Assembly: GCA_023396365.1 (NCBI GenBank)
Contig: JAEWWL010000019.1
Location: forward strand, 1-64,000
Direction of reading: 5' to 3'
Origin: Methanobacteriota archaeon
Lineage (GTDB): Archaea; Halobacteriota; Methanomicrobia; Methanomicrobiales; Methanomicrobiaceae
DNA length: 64,000 bases
In this document: one piece after another, positions 43,269-52,318 of the stretch
How positions within the stretch are numbered: the stretch's first letter is position 1
Layout of the letters: each line of letters opens with the position of its first letter
Translations under genes and position numbers: made by a program
Notes under the pieces: model-generated
The model's database searches: none
What the model saw: only the letters and a program-made list of their open reading frames with translations
What the model was told of the DNA's origin: nothing

Positions 43269-43574
43269 ATGGAGTACATCTACGCAGCCCTTGTTCTGCA
43301 CAGCGCAGGAAAGGAAATAAATGAGGAAGCAGTCACAAAAGTAATGACCGCAGCAGGTATCGCAGTCGACGACAGCCGTGTAAAGGCACTTATTGCAGCA
43401 CTTGACGGTGTTGACATTGCAGAAGCAATTGAGAAGTCAGCTGTAGCAGCAGTTGCAGCAGCACCTGTTGCAGCAGCACCGGCAGCAGCTGCACCCGCAG
43501 AGGAAGCAGCACCAAAGGAAGAAGAGAAGGACGAAGAGGGCGGCATGGCCGGCCTTGGAGCACTCTTCGGATAA
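43269..43574 (+). CDS. rpl12: 50S ribosomal protein L12 (P1 type)
   Basis: An acidic stalk protein, 101 residues, starting MEYIYAALVLHSAGKEI with GGTGA a few bases upstream. The helical N-domain for dimerisation, an Ala/Pro-rich hinge (AAVAAAPVAAAPAAAAPA) and the acidic factor-binding tail KEEEKDEEGGMAGLGALFG are all present. A strong T-run follows. Confidence 0.97.
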   Translation: MEYIYAALVLHSAGKEINEEAVTKVMTAAGIAVDDSRVKALIAALDGVDIAEAIEKSAVAAVAAAPVAAAPAAAAPAEEAAPKEEEKDEEGGMAGLGALFG

Positions 43575-43577
43575 TTC

Positions 43578-43586
43578 TTTTTTTTT
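43578..43586 (+). terminator. T-run after the L11-L1-L10-L12 operon
   Basis: Nine consecutive Ts begin four bases after the L12 stop, followed by two hairpins further on. This is a convincing archaeal transcript end. Confidence 0.6.
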
Positions 43587-43608
43587 ATTTAAAGCCTGAT
43601 TCTTAGTA

Positions 43609-43627
43609 ACTGTTTTGTCAAAACAGT
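43609..43627. promoter_or_regulatory. Inverted repeat ACTGTTTT-GTC-AAAACAGT
   Basis: Perfect 8-bp arms and a 3-base centre, between L12 and the response regulator gene. A second, 9-bp repeat follows at 43668-43690. Confidence 0.4.
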
Positions 43628-43667
43628 CTGCATGCATTTTTTAATTATTTCGACTTCAATGCTGAGG

Positions 43668-43690
43668 GTATCTGAAAATCCTTCAGATAC
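43668..43690. promoter_or_regulatory. Inverted repeat GTATCTGAA-N5-TTCAGATAC
   Basis: Perfect 9-bp arms around AATCC. It could be an operator or a transcribed hairpin. A pair of similarly spaced hairpins, one with the related arms ATCAGAT/ATCTGAT, precedes the other response regulator gene. Confidence 0.45.
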
Positions 43691-43846
43691 ATGAGTTGAA
43701 TTTTTGGCAATAACTTTTTTTTTTAAAAAGCATTTGCATCTGTCGAGATTAAGCTTTATATTTATTATGTGCTCTTTTTTATTTAGAAGGTTATTTAATA
43801 TCATATGTCAAACGGTTTTTATTAAGGGATGCAGGGAAAGGGAATC

Positions 43847-44596
43847 ATGATAAATGTGCTTATGATTGATGATGAACAGGTCGTTTTGGATGTTACCAGA
43901 CTGTACCTTGAAAGGTATGGGAATATATCTGTAGATTGTGTCCTATCGGCATCAAAAGCGATTGAAAAAATGCAGTCCTGCAATTATGATCTTATTCTGT
44001 GCGACTATGAAATGGGTGAGATAGACGGGATTTCTTTTCTAAAAGCTGTACGTGGATTATATCCTGGTGTAAGTTTTACAAACCCTGATATTCCTTTCAT
44101 AATTTTTACGGGCAAAGGTGACGAATGCATTGTAATCGAGGCACTGAACTGTGGAGCTGATTTCTATATCCAAAAAGGGGATGATCCCAAAAAACAGCTG
44201 CAGGCTCTTGCCGGAAAGATTGAGGATATTGTACACCGCAGGTGCCGTGAAGAGGTTATGGATGCAGCTTTTGAAAATACAAACACCTGCATGGTTATTT
44301 TTGATGAGAATGATTCTGTTCTGAGGATGAACCGGCAGATGTCAGAAATTATTCAAAATCCTGAAAAGAATACTGATAATGAGATGAAATGGGATTTTTT
44401 TGTAGATGAGGCTGATCATTTAAAAATGAAGAACTTTTTATCCTCATTAAAAATGAAGAGAGAGAATAATTATAAAGAAAAAAAAAGCTGCAGCTTTTAT
44501 CTGTGTGATAAATCCGGAAAACAGATCCCTGCATTTGCAACTGCTTCTTATATCCCCGAAAAAAAAATCTCTGTTATGTCAATCCGGGTGGAATAA
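43847..44596 (+). CDS. Response regulator with PAS-type domain
   Basis: A 249-residue protein beginning MINVLMIDDEQVV. The receiver domain shows the acidic pair DDE (7-9), phosphate-accepting Asp in LILCDYEMG (about 53), Thr in IIFTGKGD and Lys in YIQKGDDP. A PAS-like domain follows (DAAFENTNTCMVIFDENDSVLRMNRQM), with no DNA-binding output. It likely passes signals to partner kinases rather than to DNA, as is common in methanogens. No kinase is adjacent. Confidence 0.85.
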   Translation: MINVLMIDDEQVVLDVTRLYLERYGNISVDCVLSASKAIEKMQSCNYDLILCDYEMGEIDGISFLKAVRGLYPGVSFTNPDIPFIIFTGKGDECIVIEALNCGADFYIQKGDDPKKQLQALAGKIEDIVHRRCREEVMDAAFENTNTCMVIFDENDSVLRMNRQMSEIIQNPEKNTDNEMKWDFFVDEADHLKMKNFLSSLKMKRENNYKEKKSCSFYLCDKSGKQIPAFATASYIPEKKISVMSIRVE

Positions 44597-44677
44597 AAGA
44601 ATCTTTTCCTTTCTGAATTTAGATAGACTTATACATTAAAAAAAATCAATATGGTTTATCACATAAGTGGGTGATTT

Positions 44678-45358
44678 ATGAAAAAGATATTAGCTTTTTT
44701 AATTGGTTTCGCATTATTGTCTGCATGCTTTCCCTTTCAGGTAAGTGCTGCAACAATCGGCGGAGATCAGGCATGGTTTAATGTACACAGCAACGAAGAT
44801 GGTGCCTCTGTCTATTTTGACGGTGACTACAAGGGAGAAACATATGAAAAAATTCTGACAGTGCCTGTTTATACAACAGCAACTCCTTACAAGACAATTA
44901 CTGTTGAAAAGAGTGGCTACAATACATGGACACAACAGATTTCTTCATATCCGGAAATGGGAGATACACTTGATATATATGCAACCTTAAATCCTGTTCC
45001 AACAGAAGTTCCTGCTCCAATAGGCGGGGATATGGGATTTTACACGGTATACTGCAATGTTGACGGTGCCTCAGTCTATTTTGACAGCGATTACAAAGGA
45101 GTTATCTCAAACGGTGAGCTTACTGTAAGTGTTTATACAACAGGAACACCGTACACAACGTATCAGGTTAAAATGTCGGGATATGATACATTTACCGCAC
45201 AGATAAACGAGTATCCTGCAAAAGGTGAAACAGTAAAACTTCATGCATCACTGACACCTGCAGCAAAACCAACAGCAACACCAATGTCTCTGATTACAAT
45301 CTTCTCAGCACTCTTTATTGCAATTTCCGGATTAATTTTAATGTCCAAAAAGAACTGA
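44678..45358 (+). CDS. Small PEGA-like surface protein
   Basis: A 226-residue exported protein: signal peptide (ILAFLIGFALLSACFPFQVSAA), two tandem PEGA-variant domains (NVHSNEDGASVYFDGDYKGE and TVYCNVDGASVYFDSDYKG) that match the first domain of the larger PEGA protein at 22 kb, then a Pro/Thr linker and a C-terminal anchor (SLITIFSALFIAISGLILM) followed by SKKN. It lies between two response regulator genes, which may or may not control it. Confidence 0.87.
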   Translation: MKKILAFLIGFALLSACFPFQVSAATIGGDQAWFNVHSNEDGASVYFDGDYKGETYEKILTVPVYTTATPYKTITVEKSGYNTWTQQISSYPEMGDTLDIYATLNPVPTEVPAPIGGDMGFYTVYCNVDGASVYFDSDYKGVISNGELTVSVYTTGTPYTTYQVKMSGYDTFTAQINEYPAKGETVKLHASLTPAAKPTATPMSLITIFSALFIAISGLILMSKKN

Positions 45359-45397
45359 GAAAGATAAAAAAACATTTTTTTATTTTCAAGTTTTAGT

Positions 45398-45421
45398 AAG
45401 ATTCAATATTGATAGAATCTT
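45398..45421. promoter_or_regulatory. Stem-loop AAGATTC-N10-GAATCTT
   Basis: Perfect 7-bp arms in the gap ahead of the second response regulator, followed by a further stem at 45433-45452 (ATCAGAT-TTTTCT-ATCTGAT). Confidence 0.4.
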
Positions 45422-45432
45422 AAAGGTAAGAT

Positions 45433-45452
45433 ATCAGATTTTTCTATCTGAT
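45433..45452. promoter_or_regulatory. Stem-loop ATCAGAT-N6-ATCTGAT ahead of the response regulator
   Basis: Perfect 7-bp arms ending 18 bases before the ATG. Arms resemble the core of the repeat at 43668-43690 read inside-out. It could be an operator or affect translation of the downstream message. Confidence 0.4.
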
Positions 45453-45470
45453 TATGTCAGGTTTACTGTT

Positions 45471-45854
45471 ATGAATTGCTTAAGAATTCTTCTTATGGAT
45501 GATGAGGCTCCTATTCTGGATATAATGTCTGTCTTTTTGAGCAGAGGCGGATATGATGTTGTCTGCTCCAAATCCGGAACACAGGCTCTTGGTATTTTTA
45601 AAAATGAATTCAGCAGCGGCAGCCGTTTTGACCTTGCGATACTTGATGTTTCAATTCCCGGAGATATGGGGGCAAAAGAGCTTTTAAAACCTATGAGGGA
45701 GACAGACCCGGATATAAAGGTAATAATTACAAGCGGAGATTCTGTCCAGGGTGCAATGGATGACCCCGAAAAATATGGATTTTCAGGTTCACTTAAAAAA
45801 CCATTTCGTTCAGGAGATCTTCTGCGACTTGTTCAAGAGCTTCTTAATGAATAG
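45471..45854 (+). CDS. Stand-alone response regulator receiver protein
   Basis: A 127-residue single receiver domain: acidic DDE (10-12), phosphate-accepting Asp in LAILDVSIPG (about 60), Thr/Ser in IITSGDS and Lys in SLKKPFR. It has no output domain and most likely acts through protein contacts in a phosphorelay or in chemotaxis-type signalling. The kinase is not in this window. Confidence 0.9.
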   Translation: MNCLRILLMDDEAPILDIMSVFLSRGGYDVVCSKSGTQALGIFKNEFSSGSRFDLAILDVSIPGDMGAKELLKPMRETDPDIKVIITSGDSVQGAMDDPEKYGFSGSLKKPFRSGDLLRLVQELLNE

Positions 45855-45936
45855 ATAATTTAAATTTGTATCTCTTAATTCAGCCTGATATTTTTAATAT
45901 GCACAATAAAAAAACTGAATTCTCAAAAACATTTTT

Positions 45937-48153
45937 TTATCTTATAAGGCCTGCGTAAATGCACTGCCCGTATGAGATGCATCCGTCTCCGAAAGGATAT
46001 TCACGGTTGACAATTAGGTTTAATCCGGCTTTTTTTATCTCATCACTTATTGTCTGCCTGATTATATGATTGATGCAGACTCCTCCTGAAAGTGCAATAT
46101 TTTCTGTATCATATTCAAAGGCTTTTTGAATTGCAATCTCTGCAAATCCGTGTGCCAGATTATACTGTACTGATGCTGCAATATCTGCGGGAGATAATTT
46201 TTGAACTGAATAAAATGCTGTTTGCAGAAGGTCTTTTGTTGAAAAGACACTGCATCCGTTCTTCTCGTAAATATCAATATCCCATAATTCTGGCTTTCCG
46301 CCGGATGCTGCAGACTCAAGCTTCATTGCGGGTTCACCGTCATATGTTCTCTCCCTGCATATTCCAAGAAGTGCTGATGCAGAATCCAAAACGCGTCCTG
46401 CACTGCTTGTGAGATGAACATTCAAACCGGTTTTCAGCTGCCTGTCAAGGATTGAAAGCTCCTGTTCCTTCCATCCTCTTGACATCAGAAGTTCAGCAGT
46501 ATTCTGATCGGGCAGGACTGCGTAAAGCATTCTTTCCGGAAACTGTGTTGCAAGGTCTCCGCCAGGCATCTTTACCTGCTCTAAGTGTCCTACTCTTTTC
46601 AGGCTGGTGAGAGGGCCTGCGAAAATCTCTCCGCCCCATATTGTTCCGTCATCCCCAAGACCAACACCGTCAAGTGCTATTCCAATACAGGTGCCGATAT
46701 CCTGATCTCCTGCAGCCGCTGCAATATGCGCCCTGTGGTGCTGAACAGCTACACTCTCAATACCCAAATCGTCTGCAACCCTCTTTGCATATCTTGTGGA
46801 TAAAAATTGCGGGTGCATGTCATGCGCAATTATGTCAAACTCAGCACCTGTCAGCCTTTTCATATTTTCAACAGTACTTTCAAGGTATTCAAGAGTTGAC
46901 GGATTTTTTATGTTTCCAATGTGGGGGGATGTGAAGACAAAACCATCTTTTAGTATTGATATGTTTGAATAAAGTTCGGGGCCTGTTCCAAGGATGCAAA
47001 TATCTTTACAGTCAGTCTTTGCTCTTTTTGGAGCATATCCTCTTGAGAGTCTGATTAGATATCCTTCTCTTATGACAGAATCATCGCACCTGTTCTGAAT
47101 GCGCCTGTTATGGGTGAGATAATAATCAACACATCCTTTAAGTTTTGAAACAGCAATGTCTGTCTCTGTTATCATTGGATTTCCCGGAGCATTTGCACTT
47201 GTCATTATCAGAACAGGACTTTTTAGATACGAAAACAGAAGGTGATGGAGGCCGGTATAAGGAAGCATGCACCCGATTGTATCAAGATTGCTTATGTCAG
47301 GATGTGAAGCGGGGTCTTTTTTGTAAAGAACAGTAATCGGGTGTTCAGGACCATTTAAAATCTCTTTTTCATATGAGCTTACTCTGGCAATATCAAGAAT
47401 TGTTTTTTCTTCGGCCATTATCGCAAGAGCCTGTTCTGTTCTTCCAAGGCATTTTTTAAGTTTCAATGCACTTATTTCTGCACATGCAATATGAAAACCG
47501 CCGATGCCTTTAATAGCAAGAATTTTTCCCGAATCAAGAAGCTCTGCTGCTTTTTTTATTGGATCAGAGGTTTTTGTGTTTTCGCCGGATTTGTCCAGCA
47601 AAAAAAGTCCGGGACCGCAATTATTGCATGCTATTGTCTGTGCATGGTGCCTTCTGGACTTTGGACTCTCATATTCACTCAGGCACTCGGGACACATAGA
47701 AAATTTATCCATTGCTGTTCTTTCCCTGTCGTATGGAACATCTCTTATTATGCTGTAGCGTGGCCCGCAGTTAACGCACGATGTAGCCCAGTAGCCTTCA
47801 TAGTGTCCGCCTTCTCTAAAAATGTCTTCTATGCATTCCTTGCATATTGCAATATCCTGCGGAATGAATCCTGAGAGGATTCCTGATGAGCTTTTATCAA
47901 TAAAAAAAGATTCAGGAGCTTTACCTTCGGCATCAAAAACATCGATACTGTCTATTCTGGAAAGTATTGTTCCTTTTGATACTGCTTTTAGAAAATTCTC
48001 AAAATTATCTCCAAAAGCATTAATACGGACCTCACTTCCAAGATTTTTTACACTGCCCTGGATTTGATAATTCTTTGCCTGTGCATAGACAAAGGGCCTG
48101 AATCCCACTCCCTGAACTATGCCTTTTATTATTATCTGCCCGCTTCTTCGCAT
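45937..48153 (-). CDS. hypF: Carbamoyltransferase HypF
   Basis: HypF makes the cyanide ligands of [NiFe] hydrogenases from carbamoyl phosphate. The 738-residue protein has the N-terminal acylphosphatase domain (GIVQGVGFRPFVYAQAKNYQIQGSVKNLG), two zinc motifs (CKECIED...CVNCGPRY and CPECLSEY...CNNCGPG), a YrdC-like domain (AIKGIGGFHIAC) and a Kae1-like C-domain (VQHHRAHIAAAAGD, IALDGVGLGDDGTIWGGEIF). Full length. It stands alone, on the opposite strand from its neighbours; HypB is 38 kb away. Confidence 0.97.
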   Translation of the reverse strand: MRRSGQIIIKGIVQGVGFRPFVYAQAKNYQIQGSVKNLGSEVRINAFGDNFENFLKAVSKGTILSRIDSIDVFDAEGKAPESFFIDKSSSGILSGFIPQDIAICKECIEDIFREGGHYEGYWATSCVNCGPRYSIIRDVPYDRERTAMDKFSMCPECLSEYESPKSRRHHAQTIACNNCGPGLFLLDKSGENTKTSDPIKKAAELLDSGKILAIKGIGGFHIACAEISALKLKKCLGRTEQALAIMAEEKTILDIARVSSYEKEILNGPEHPITVLYKKDPASHPDISNLDTIGCMLPYTGLHHLLFSYLKSPVLIMTSANAPGNPMITETDIAVSKLKGCVDYYLTHNRRIQNRCDDSVIREGYLIRLSRGYAPKRAKTDCKDICILGTGPELYSNISILKDGFVFTSPHIGNIKNPSTLEYLESTVENMKRLTGAEFDIIAHDMHPQFLSTRYAKRVADDLGIESVAVQHHRAHIAAAAGDQDIGTCIGIALDGVGLGDDGTIWGGEIFAGPLTSLKRVGHLEQVKMPGGDLATQFPERMLYAVLPDQNTAELLMSRGWKEQELSILDRQLKTGLNVHLTSSAGRVLDSASALLGICRERTYDGEPAMKLESAASGGKPELWDIDIYEKNGCSVFSTKDLLQTAFYSVQKLSPADIAASVQYNLAHGFAEIAIQKAFEYDTENIALSGGVCINHIIRQTISDEIKKAGLNLIVNREYPFGDGCISYGQCIYAGLIR

Positions 48154-48513
48154 TAATCAGTATCCTTGGTTTTTATGATGCTTTTTAAAAACATTTTTCT
48201 GCAATGTATGATTGGTATTCTGCAATCTTATTTGTGATTCATGATAAGAATCAGCAGCAGAATATCAAAAATGACAGTAACCGGATTTTATCAATTATCT
48301 CAGGATTTCACATGTGGATATACATGCCGGATACGTCATTTTAATTTATAACTGAATTTATGAATCTGAAATTTAAAATTTGTTTGTTTCTTCCAAACTT
48401 TTTTAAAAATTTATTCCGGGCATAACACAAATTATATATTTCTCTTAAAAAGTGCCCTTAAATTTGAAATAGGTTTATTTCACTACAGCACATATATTAA
48501 TTGGGTTTTTACT
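48154..48513. other. Divergent intergenic region between hypF and the regulator gene
   Basis: A 360-base AT-rich gap with no convincing gene. It holds two short stem-loops (GATTC-ATGATAA-GAATC near 48237-48253 and GTTTG-TTTCTTC-CAAAC near 48380-48396) and a TATA-like ATTATATATT at 48431-48440, the likely promoter for the regulator gene. Confidence 0.4.
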
Positions 48514-49029
48514 TTGACGGGGCATATTAGAATAGTAAACGATCCTCTTGATCTTGTTCCGCTTCTGATTACTTTTAATGATTCGGACTTTAAGAATATT
48601 TACGCTCAGCTCAGCAAAAACTGGATGACTGAAGAGGAGCTTTCAGGGGATTACGATAATGGCAAAGTTAAAGACTGCCTTGCCATTCTTAAAAAAGGCA
48701 ATCTTGTAGAAGAGCAATGGAGAATGCCAAAGCCGGGTGAAAAGCCTTCCAAGGAATACAAAACAACATACAGCAAATTCCGTGCTAATTTTCAGTGTAC
48801 CATGGAGGATTTGGGAGATATCATAAATGTTTCAATATCTGCAGATGAGTCTTTAAGAAATCTGGTGGATGATATTGAAAAGGATGTAAAGGCAGGAAAC
48901 ACATCTGTCAATGATCTTGCACGGAAATATAGTGTCAGTCCGGTATTTGTCAAAGGTCTTGCAAAACGTCTGCCTATTCTTGATGTGAAGGGACAGGGGC
49001 TGGTCTTTGTTGACAGTAAAGGAGAATGA
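48514..49029 (+). CDS. Winged-helix regulator, ArsR-like
   Basis: A 171-residue protein with a TTG start. Its N-terminal half reads like an ArsR-type winged helix (DFKNIYAQLSKNWMTEEELSGDYDNGKVKDCLAILKKGNLVEEQW), followed by a basic wing region, and the C-terminal half (NDLARKYSVSPVFVKGLAKRLPILDVKGQG) reads as a second helix-turn-helix. No metal-binding Cys or His cluster is seen. It overlaps the next regulator by 23 bases, then the helicase follows. A role in controlling DNA repair or in the helicase's own function is inferred from the operon only. Confidence 0.75.
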   Translation: MTGHIRIVNDPLDLVPLLITFNDSDFKNIYAQLSKNWMTEEELSGDYDNGKVKDCLAILKKGNLVEEQWRMPKPGEKPSKEYKTTYSKFRANFQCTMEDLGDIINVSISADESLRNLVDDIEKDVKAGNTSVNDLARKYSVSPVFVKGLAKRLPILDVKGQGLVFVDSKGE

Positions 49030-49819
49030 TCCTCTTTACATAATTCTCAGAAGCAAAAGAGAGGCTACCAAATTTCAGATACTTGTTGAGGTTGCAGAGC
49101 ATCAGCCATCAGTAAGGCAGCAGGAGATTGCCGAAAAAATGGGTGTTACTCCACAGGCTGTCTCTGAGTACATACGTGAACTAGTTGATGACGAGATGGT
49201 AAAATCACAGGGGCGCGGAAGCTATGTTATAACTCCCAAAGGAGTGGAATGGGTAATAAACAATGCAGAAGCCCTTGAATCATATGCTAAGCATATTACA
49301 AGGGATATTGTCCAGCAGGTTTCAGTATGGACTGCTATAGCTGATTTTAACATACGAGCCGGAGATAAGGTGGGCGTTTATATGAAAGGCGGATTTCTTC
49401 ATGCTTCATATAAAGAGGAGAGTGCTTACGGAGTAGCCATTGCGGATGCAAAAAGCGGTATGGACATAGGCATATCTGAACTCAGCGGAATTATTGAACA
49501 TTCATACGGTCTTGTTCATGTATGCAAGGTTCCGCGCATCCAGAGAGGAGGCTCTGAGAAAGTCTCACCTGACATTCTTCGTGATATCCTTGAAAAAGTT
49601 GAATTTGTTGGAACAGTCGGCATTGAGGCGGATATTGCTGTTCAAAACACCGGGAAAAAAGCGGATGTCTTTTTTGGTGCAAGAGAAGGCGTTATTGAAG
49701 CGGCGGTCCACGGCCTTGAAAGCGCCATTGTTATTGTAGATGAAGAATTTACTGATTTTCTGAAAAGACTCGAATCTTCAGATCTCCGGTATGTAATCCA
49801 TGACCTTATTGCTCCATGA
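49007..49819 (+). CDS. Winged-helix protein with a large C-terminal domain, MarR-like
   Basis: A 270-residue protein, TTG start overlapping the previous gene (a second TTG follows at once, so the start could be one codon later). Residues about 15-70 form a winged helix (ATKFQILVEVAEHQPSVRQQEIAEKMGVTPQAVSEYIREL...GRGSYVITPKGVEWV). The rest has a beta-rich domain around GGFLHASYKEESAYGVAIADAKSGMDIGISELSG and a helical C-terminus. I do not know the ligand. The last four bases overlap the helicase start. Confidence 0.8.
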   Translation: MLTVKENDPLYIILRSKREATKFQILVEVAEHQPSVRQQEIAEKMGVTPQAVSEYIRELVDDEMVKSQGRGSYVITPKGVEWVINNAEALESYAKHITRDIVQQVSVWTAIADFNIRAGDKVGVYMKGGFLHASYKEESAYGVAIADAKSGMDIGISELSGIIEHSYGLVHVCKVPRIQRGGSEKVSPDILRDILEKVEFVGTVGIEADIAVQNTGKKADVFFGAREGVIEAAVHGLESAIVIVDEEFTDFLKRLESSDLRYVIHDLIAP

Positions 49820-51840
49820 GAATTATTGTCAGTCCGCAGCGCGGGGAATACAAACTTTTTTTTTACGACAGGCATCTTGTTGAAGGCGAAGGTGTTGTTG
49901 AACTTGCCAAAACAGCCAAGGGTTTCAGGCCTAAGAATTATCGTCTGAAGCTTTCAGATAAGCGTCAGTATGTAAATACACCGACAAAGGAGCTTATCTC
50001 ACAGCTGCGTTATGCAGATATCCGTCTTGTAACAGAGAGCAAAAATTTTGAATCATTCCTAAATGATCTTCAGATTAATTTCGGATATATCCGGGCCTGC
50101 CGGACCTGTATTCTTGAAAACAGGATAACACCACTTAAAGGAAAAAATGCCGTGAAATACGGCAAAGAGTATATCTGTCTTGATTGTGCGGAAAAGGAGC
50201 TTAGACGTGAGATTGGATTTATTGGAAAGATGGGGGGGATATCAACATCCCATCTTGAAAAGCTGTTGTCACTTTATATGGATCTTGACAAGGTCCTCTC
50301 AATGGTTCAGCCTGAAAGAGTTGATCTTAAAAATACGGTTTTTGATGTTCTGCAATCGCATAAGATAATTCAGACAACTGATATTTCCACTCTTCCGCTG
50401 CCGCAGAGGTTTAAGGATGCCTCTGGTGTAAAAAACCTGATGCCTGTCCAGGAGCTTTGTGTGAATGCAGGACTTCTTGAAGGAAAAGATCAGCTTGTTG
50501 TTGCCGCAACAGCAAGCGGAAAGACATTTATCGGGGAGATGGCCGGTATAAAAAACCAGTCCGAAGGACGTGGAAATATGCTTTTTTTAGTGCCTCTTGT
50601 AGCCCTTGCAAATCAGAAATACAGCAGGTTTTCAGAACGGTACCCGTTTTTGGATGTATCTTTGCAGACAGGTGTTTCAAGAATAAATCTTCCTGAGACA
50701 AAAGTCAATGCAAAAAGAACACTGAAATCAAATATTGTTGTTGGAACATACGAGGGAATTGACAATATACTCAGAAGAGGAAGAACAATTTCCAATATCG
50801 GTACAGTTGTAATTGATGAAGTTCAGATGCTTGAAGACCCTGAACGCGGCCACAGGCTCGACGGCCTGATTTCAAGGCTGAAGTATTCTGCACCAAATGC
50901 CCAGTTTCTCTATCTGAGTGCAACAATCGGGGCTCCTCATCTTCTGGCAGAAAAGCTGGGGGCAAATCTTATAACCTACAATGAAAGGCCGGTTCCGCTT
51001 GAACGGCATCTCATATTTGTTGAAAGGAAGCAGAAGATTGATGCAATTAAAAGTCTGGTTACAAGAGAATACAGAAATAAATCATCCAAGGGCTATAAGG
51101 GCCAGTCGATTGTATTTACATTTTCCAGATCAAGATGCCACGAAATAGCTGATGCGATAGGAGGAAAAGCGCAGGCATATCATGCCGGGCTTAGCGCCAA
51201 AGAAAGGCGCTTTGTTGAGGAAAAATTTGAGAAAGGGGAAATTTCTGCAGTTGTCACAACAGCAGCACTTGCTGCAGGTGTTGATTTTCCTGCATCTCAG
51301 GTAATATTTGATGCACTTGCAATGGGTATAAAATGGCTTACTGTTCAGGACTTCTGCCAGATGATGGGGCGTGCCGGAAGGCCTGACTATCATGATCTTG
51401 GAAAGGTAGTAATTCTTGCAGAACCTGGTGCAAGCTACTCCCGCGAGAGCAGGCTTACTGAAGAAGAGGTTGCAATAAGCCTTCTTAAAGGTGAAATGGA
51501 GGAGGTTGCGCCAGTATATGATGATGAGGCATCATCAGAGGAATTAATCTCTCATGCAGTTGTCTGCAGGGGGGATGAAGCCGGACTAAATATTATGTGC
51601 TCAACGATGGTTGGTGAAATGTCAGATGTATTCAAGCTGTTATTAAAAGATGGCTATATTTTTGTAAAAAGCGGGAAAGTTACACTTTCACCTTTGGCAA
51701 AAGTGATGGCAGAGCATTTCATCGGCATAGAAAGACTCAGGCGTATTTTGCATCTTGTAAGAAAAGTAAAAAATCCTGTAGAGATTGCTGCAGAACTTGA
51801 TTGTGAACTTTCAGAAGTGCTGAGTGATAAAAAGCACTAA
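49816..51840 (+). CDS. Ski2-like DEAD/H-box helicase with N-terminal zinc domain
   Basis: A 674-residue helicase. Residues about 1-190 precede the motor and include a Cys ribbon (CRTC...CLDC, near residues 95-128). Motor motifs: I ATASGKT (near 235), II DEVQ (VVIDEVQM), III SAT, motif VI MMGRAGRP. It is related to Hel308 and other Ski2-type enzymes but lacks the Hel308 C-terminal domains; the N-terminal domain resembles DUF5814-type extensions of archaeal helicases. Its operon with two winged-helix proteins suggests a shared function in DNA repair or RNA handling. Confidence 0.85.
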   Translation: MRIIVSPQRGEYKLFFYDRHLVEGEGVVELAKTAKGFRPKNYRLKLSDKRQYVNTPTKELISQLRYADIRLVTESKNFESFLNDLQINFGYIRACRTCILENRITPLKGKNAVKYGKEYICLDCAEKELRREIGFIGKMGGISTSHLEKLLSLYMDLDKVLSMVQPERVDLKNTVFDVLQSHKIIQTTDISTLPLPQRFKDASGVKNLMPVQELCVNAGLLEGKDQLVVAATASGKTFIGEMAGIKNQSEGRGNMLFLVPLVALANQKYSRFSERYPFLDVSLQTGVSRINLPETKVNAKRTLKSNIVVGTYEGIDNILRRGRTISNIGTVVIDEVQMLEDPERGHRLDGLISRLKYSAPNAQFLYLSATIGAPHLLAEKLGANLITYNERPVPLERHLIFVERKQKIDAIKSLVTREYRNKSSKGYKGQSIVFTFSRSRCHEIADAIGGKAQAYHAGLSAKERRFVEEKFEKGEISAVVTTAALAAGVDFPASQVIFDALAMGIKWLTVQDFCQMMGRAGRPDYHDLGKVVILAEPGASYSRESRLTEEEVAISLLKGEMEEVAPVYDDEASSEELISHAVVCRGDEAGLNIMCSTMVGEMSDVFKLLLKDGYIFVKSGKVTLSPLAKVMAEHFIGIERLRRILHLVRKVKNPVEIAAELDCELSEVLSDKKH

Positions 51841-51983
51841 ATTAGTATATCTATAAATTAACTTTTTTTTTATTTCTGTATTTTTCTGCAATTTTTTTTG
51901 GATATAGGATAAGTTTATTAAGTAACATTGAACAAATTACCAGTAAATCGGGAATTTAGACTCCCGTAATATGAGGATTAATT

Positions 51984-52154
51984 ATGAAAGTCTGGAAATG
52001 TGAAAAATGCGGATATGTTTATGATTCACGTGTAGGTGATGCAGGTTCAGGAATACCCAAGGGAACAGAATTTGAAAACCTTCCGGAAGACTGGAGATGT
52101 CCAAGATGCGGTGTTAAAAAAGATAAATTTGTTCCAATTGAGATAGAGGGATAA
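51984..52154 (+). CDS. Rubredoxin 1
   Basis: A 56-residue rubredoxin, MKVWKCEKCGYVYDSR...EDWRCPRCGVKKDKF: the two CxxCG ligand pairs for a single Fe are intact. Rubredoxins shuttle electrons to superoxide reductase and F420H2 oxidase. Four bases separate it from the next rubredoxin, in the oxygen-defence operon. Confidence 0.95.
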   Translation: MKVWKCEKCGYVYDSRVGDAGSGIPKGTEFENLPEDWRCPRCGVKKDKFVPIEIEG

Positions 52155-52157
52155 AAA

Positions 52158-52316
52158 ATGTCAGATAAAAAGATGAAATGCATTATCTGTGGTCATGTAT
52201 ATGATCCAAAGAAGGGTGATAAGGGAGTAGAAGCCGGAACTTCGTTTTCAGAAATTTCCGCTGAATGGCATTGTCCTGTATGCGGGGCTCAAAAATCAAG
52301 TTTTATAGAGATTTAA
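52158..52316 (+). CDS. Rubredoxin 2
   Basis: A 52-residue rubredoxin, MSDKKMKCIICGHVYDPKKG...HCPVCGAQKSS, with all four Cys ligands. It lacks the first seven or so residues of rubredoxin 1 in the same positions, so the two are diverged paralogues. Three bases separate it from fprA. Confidence 0.95.
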   Translation: MSDKKMKCIICGHVYDPKKGDKGVEAGTSFSEISAEWHCPVCGAQKSSFIEI

Positions 52317-52318
52317 AA

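Noticed and set aside
43589..43804. A 71-codon frame on the minus strand between L12 and the response regulator
   Set aside because: It is very AT-rich, has no ribosome-binding site, spans both inverted repeats and its product resembles no family.
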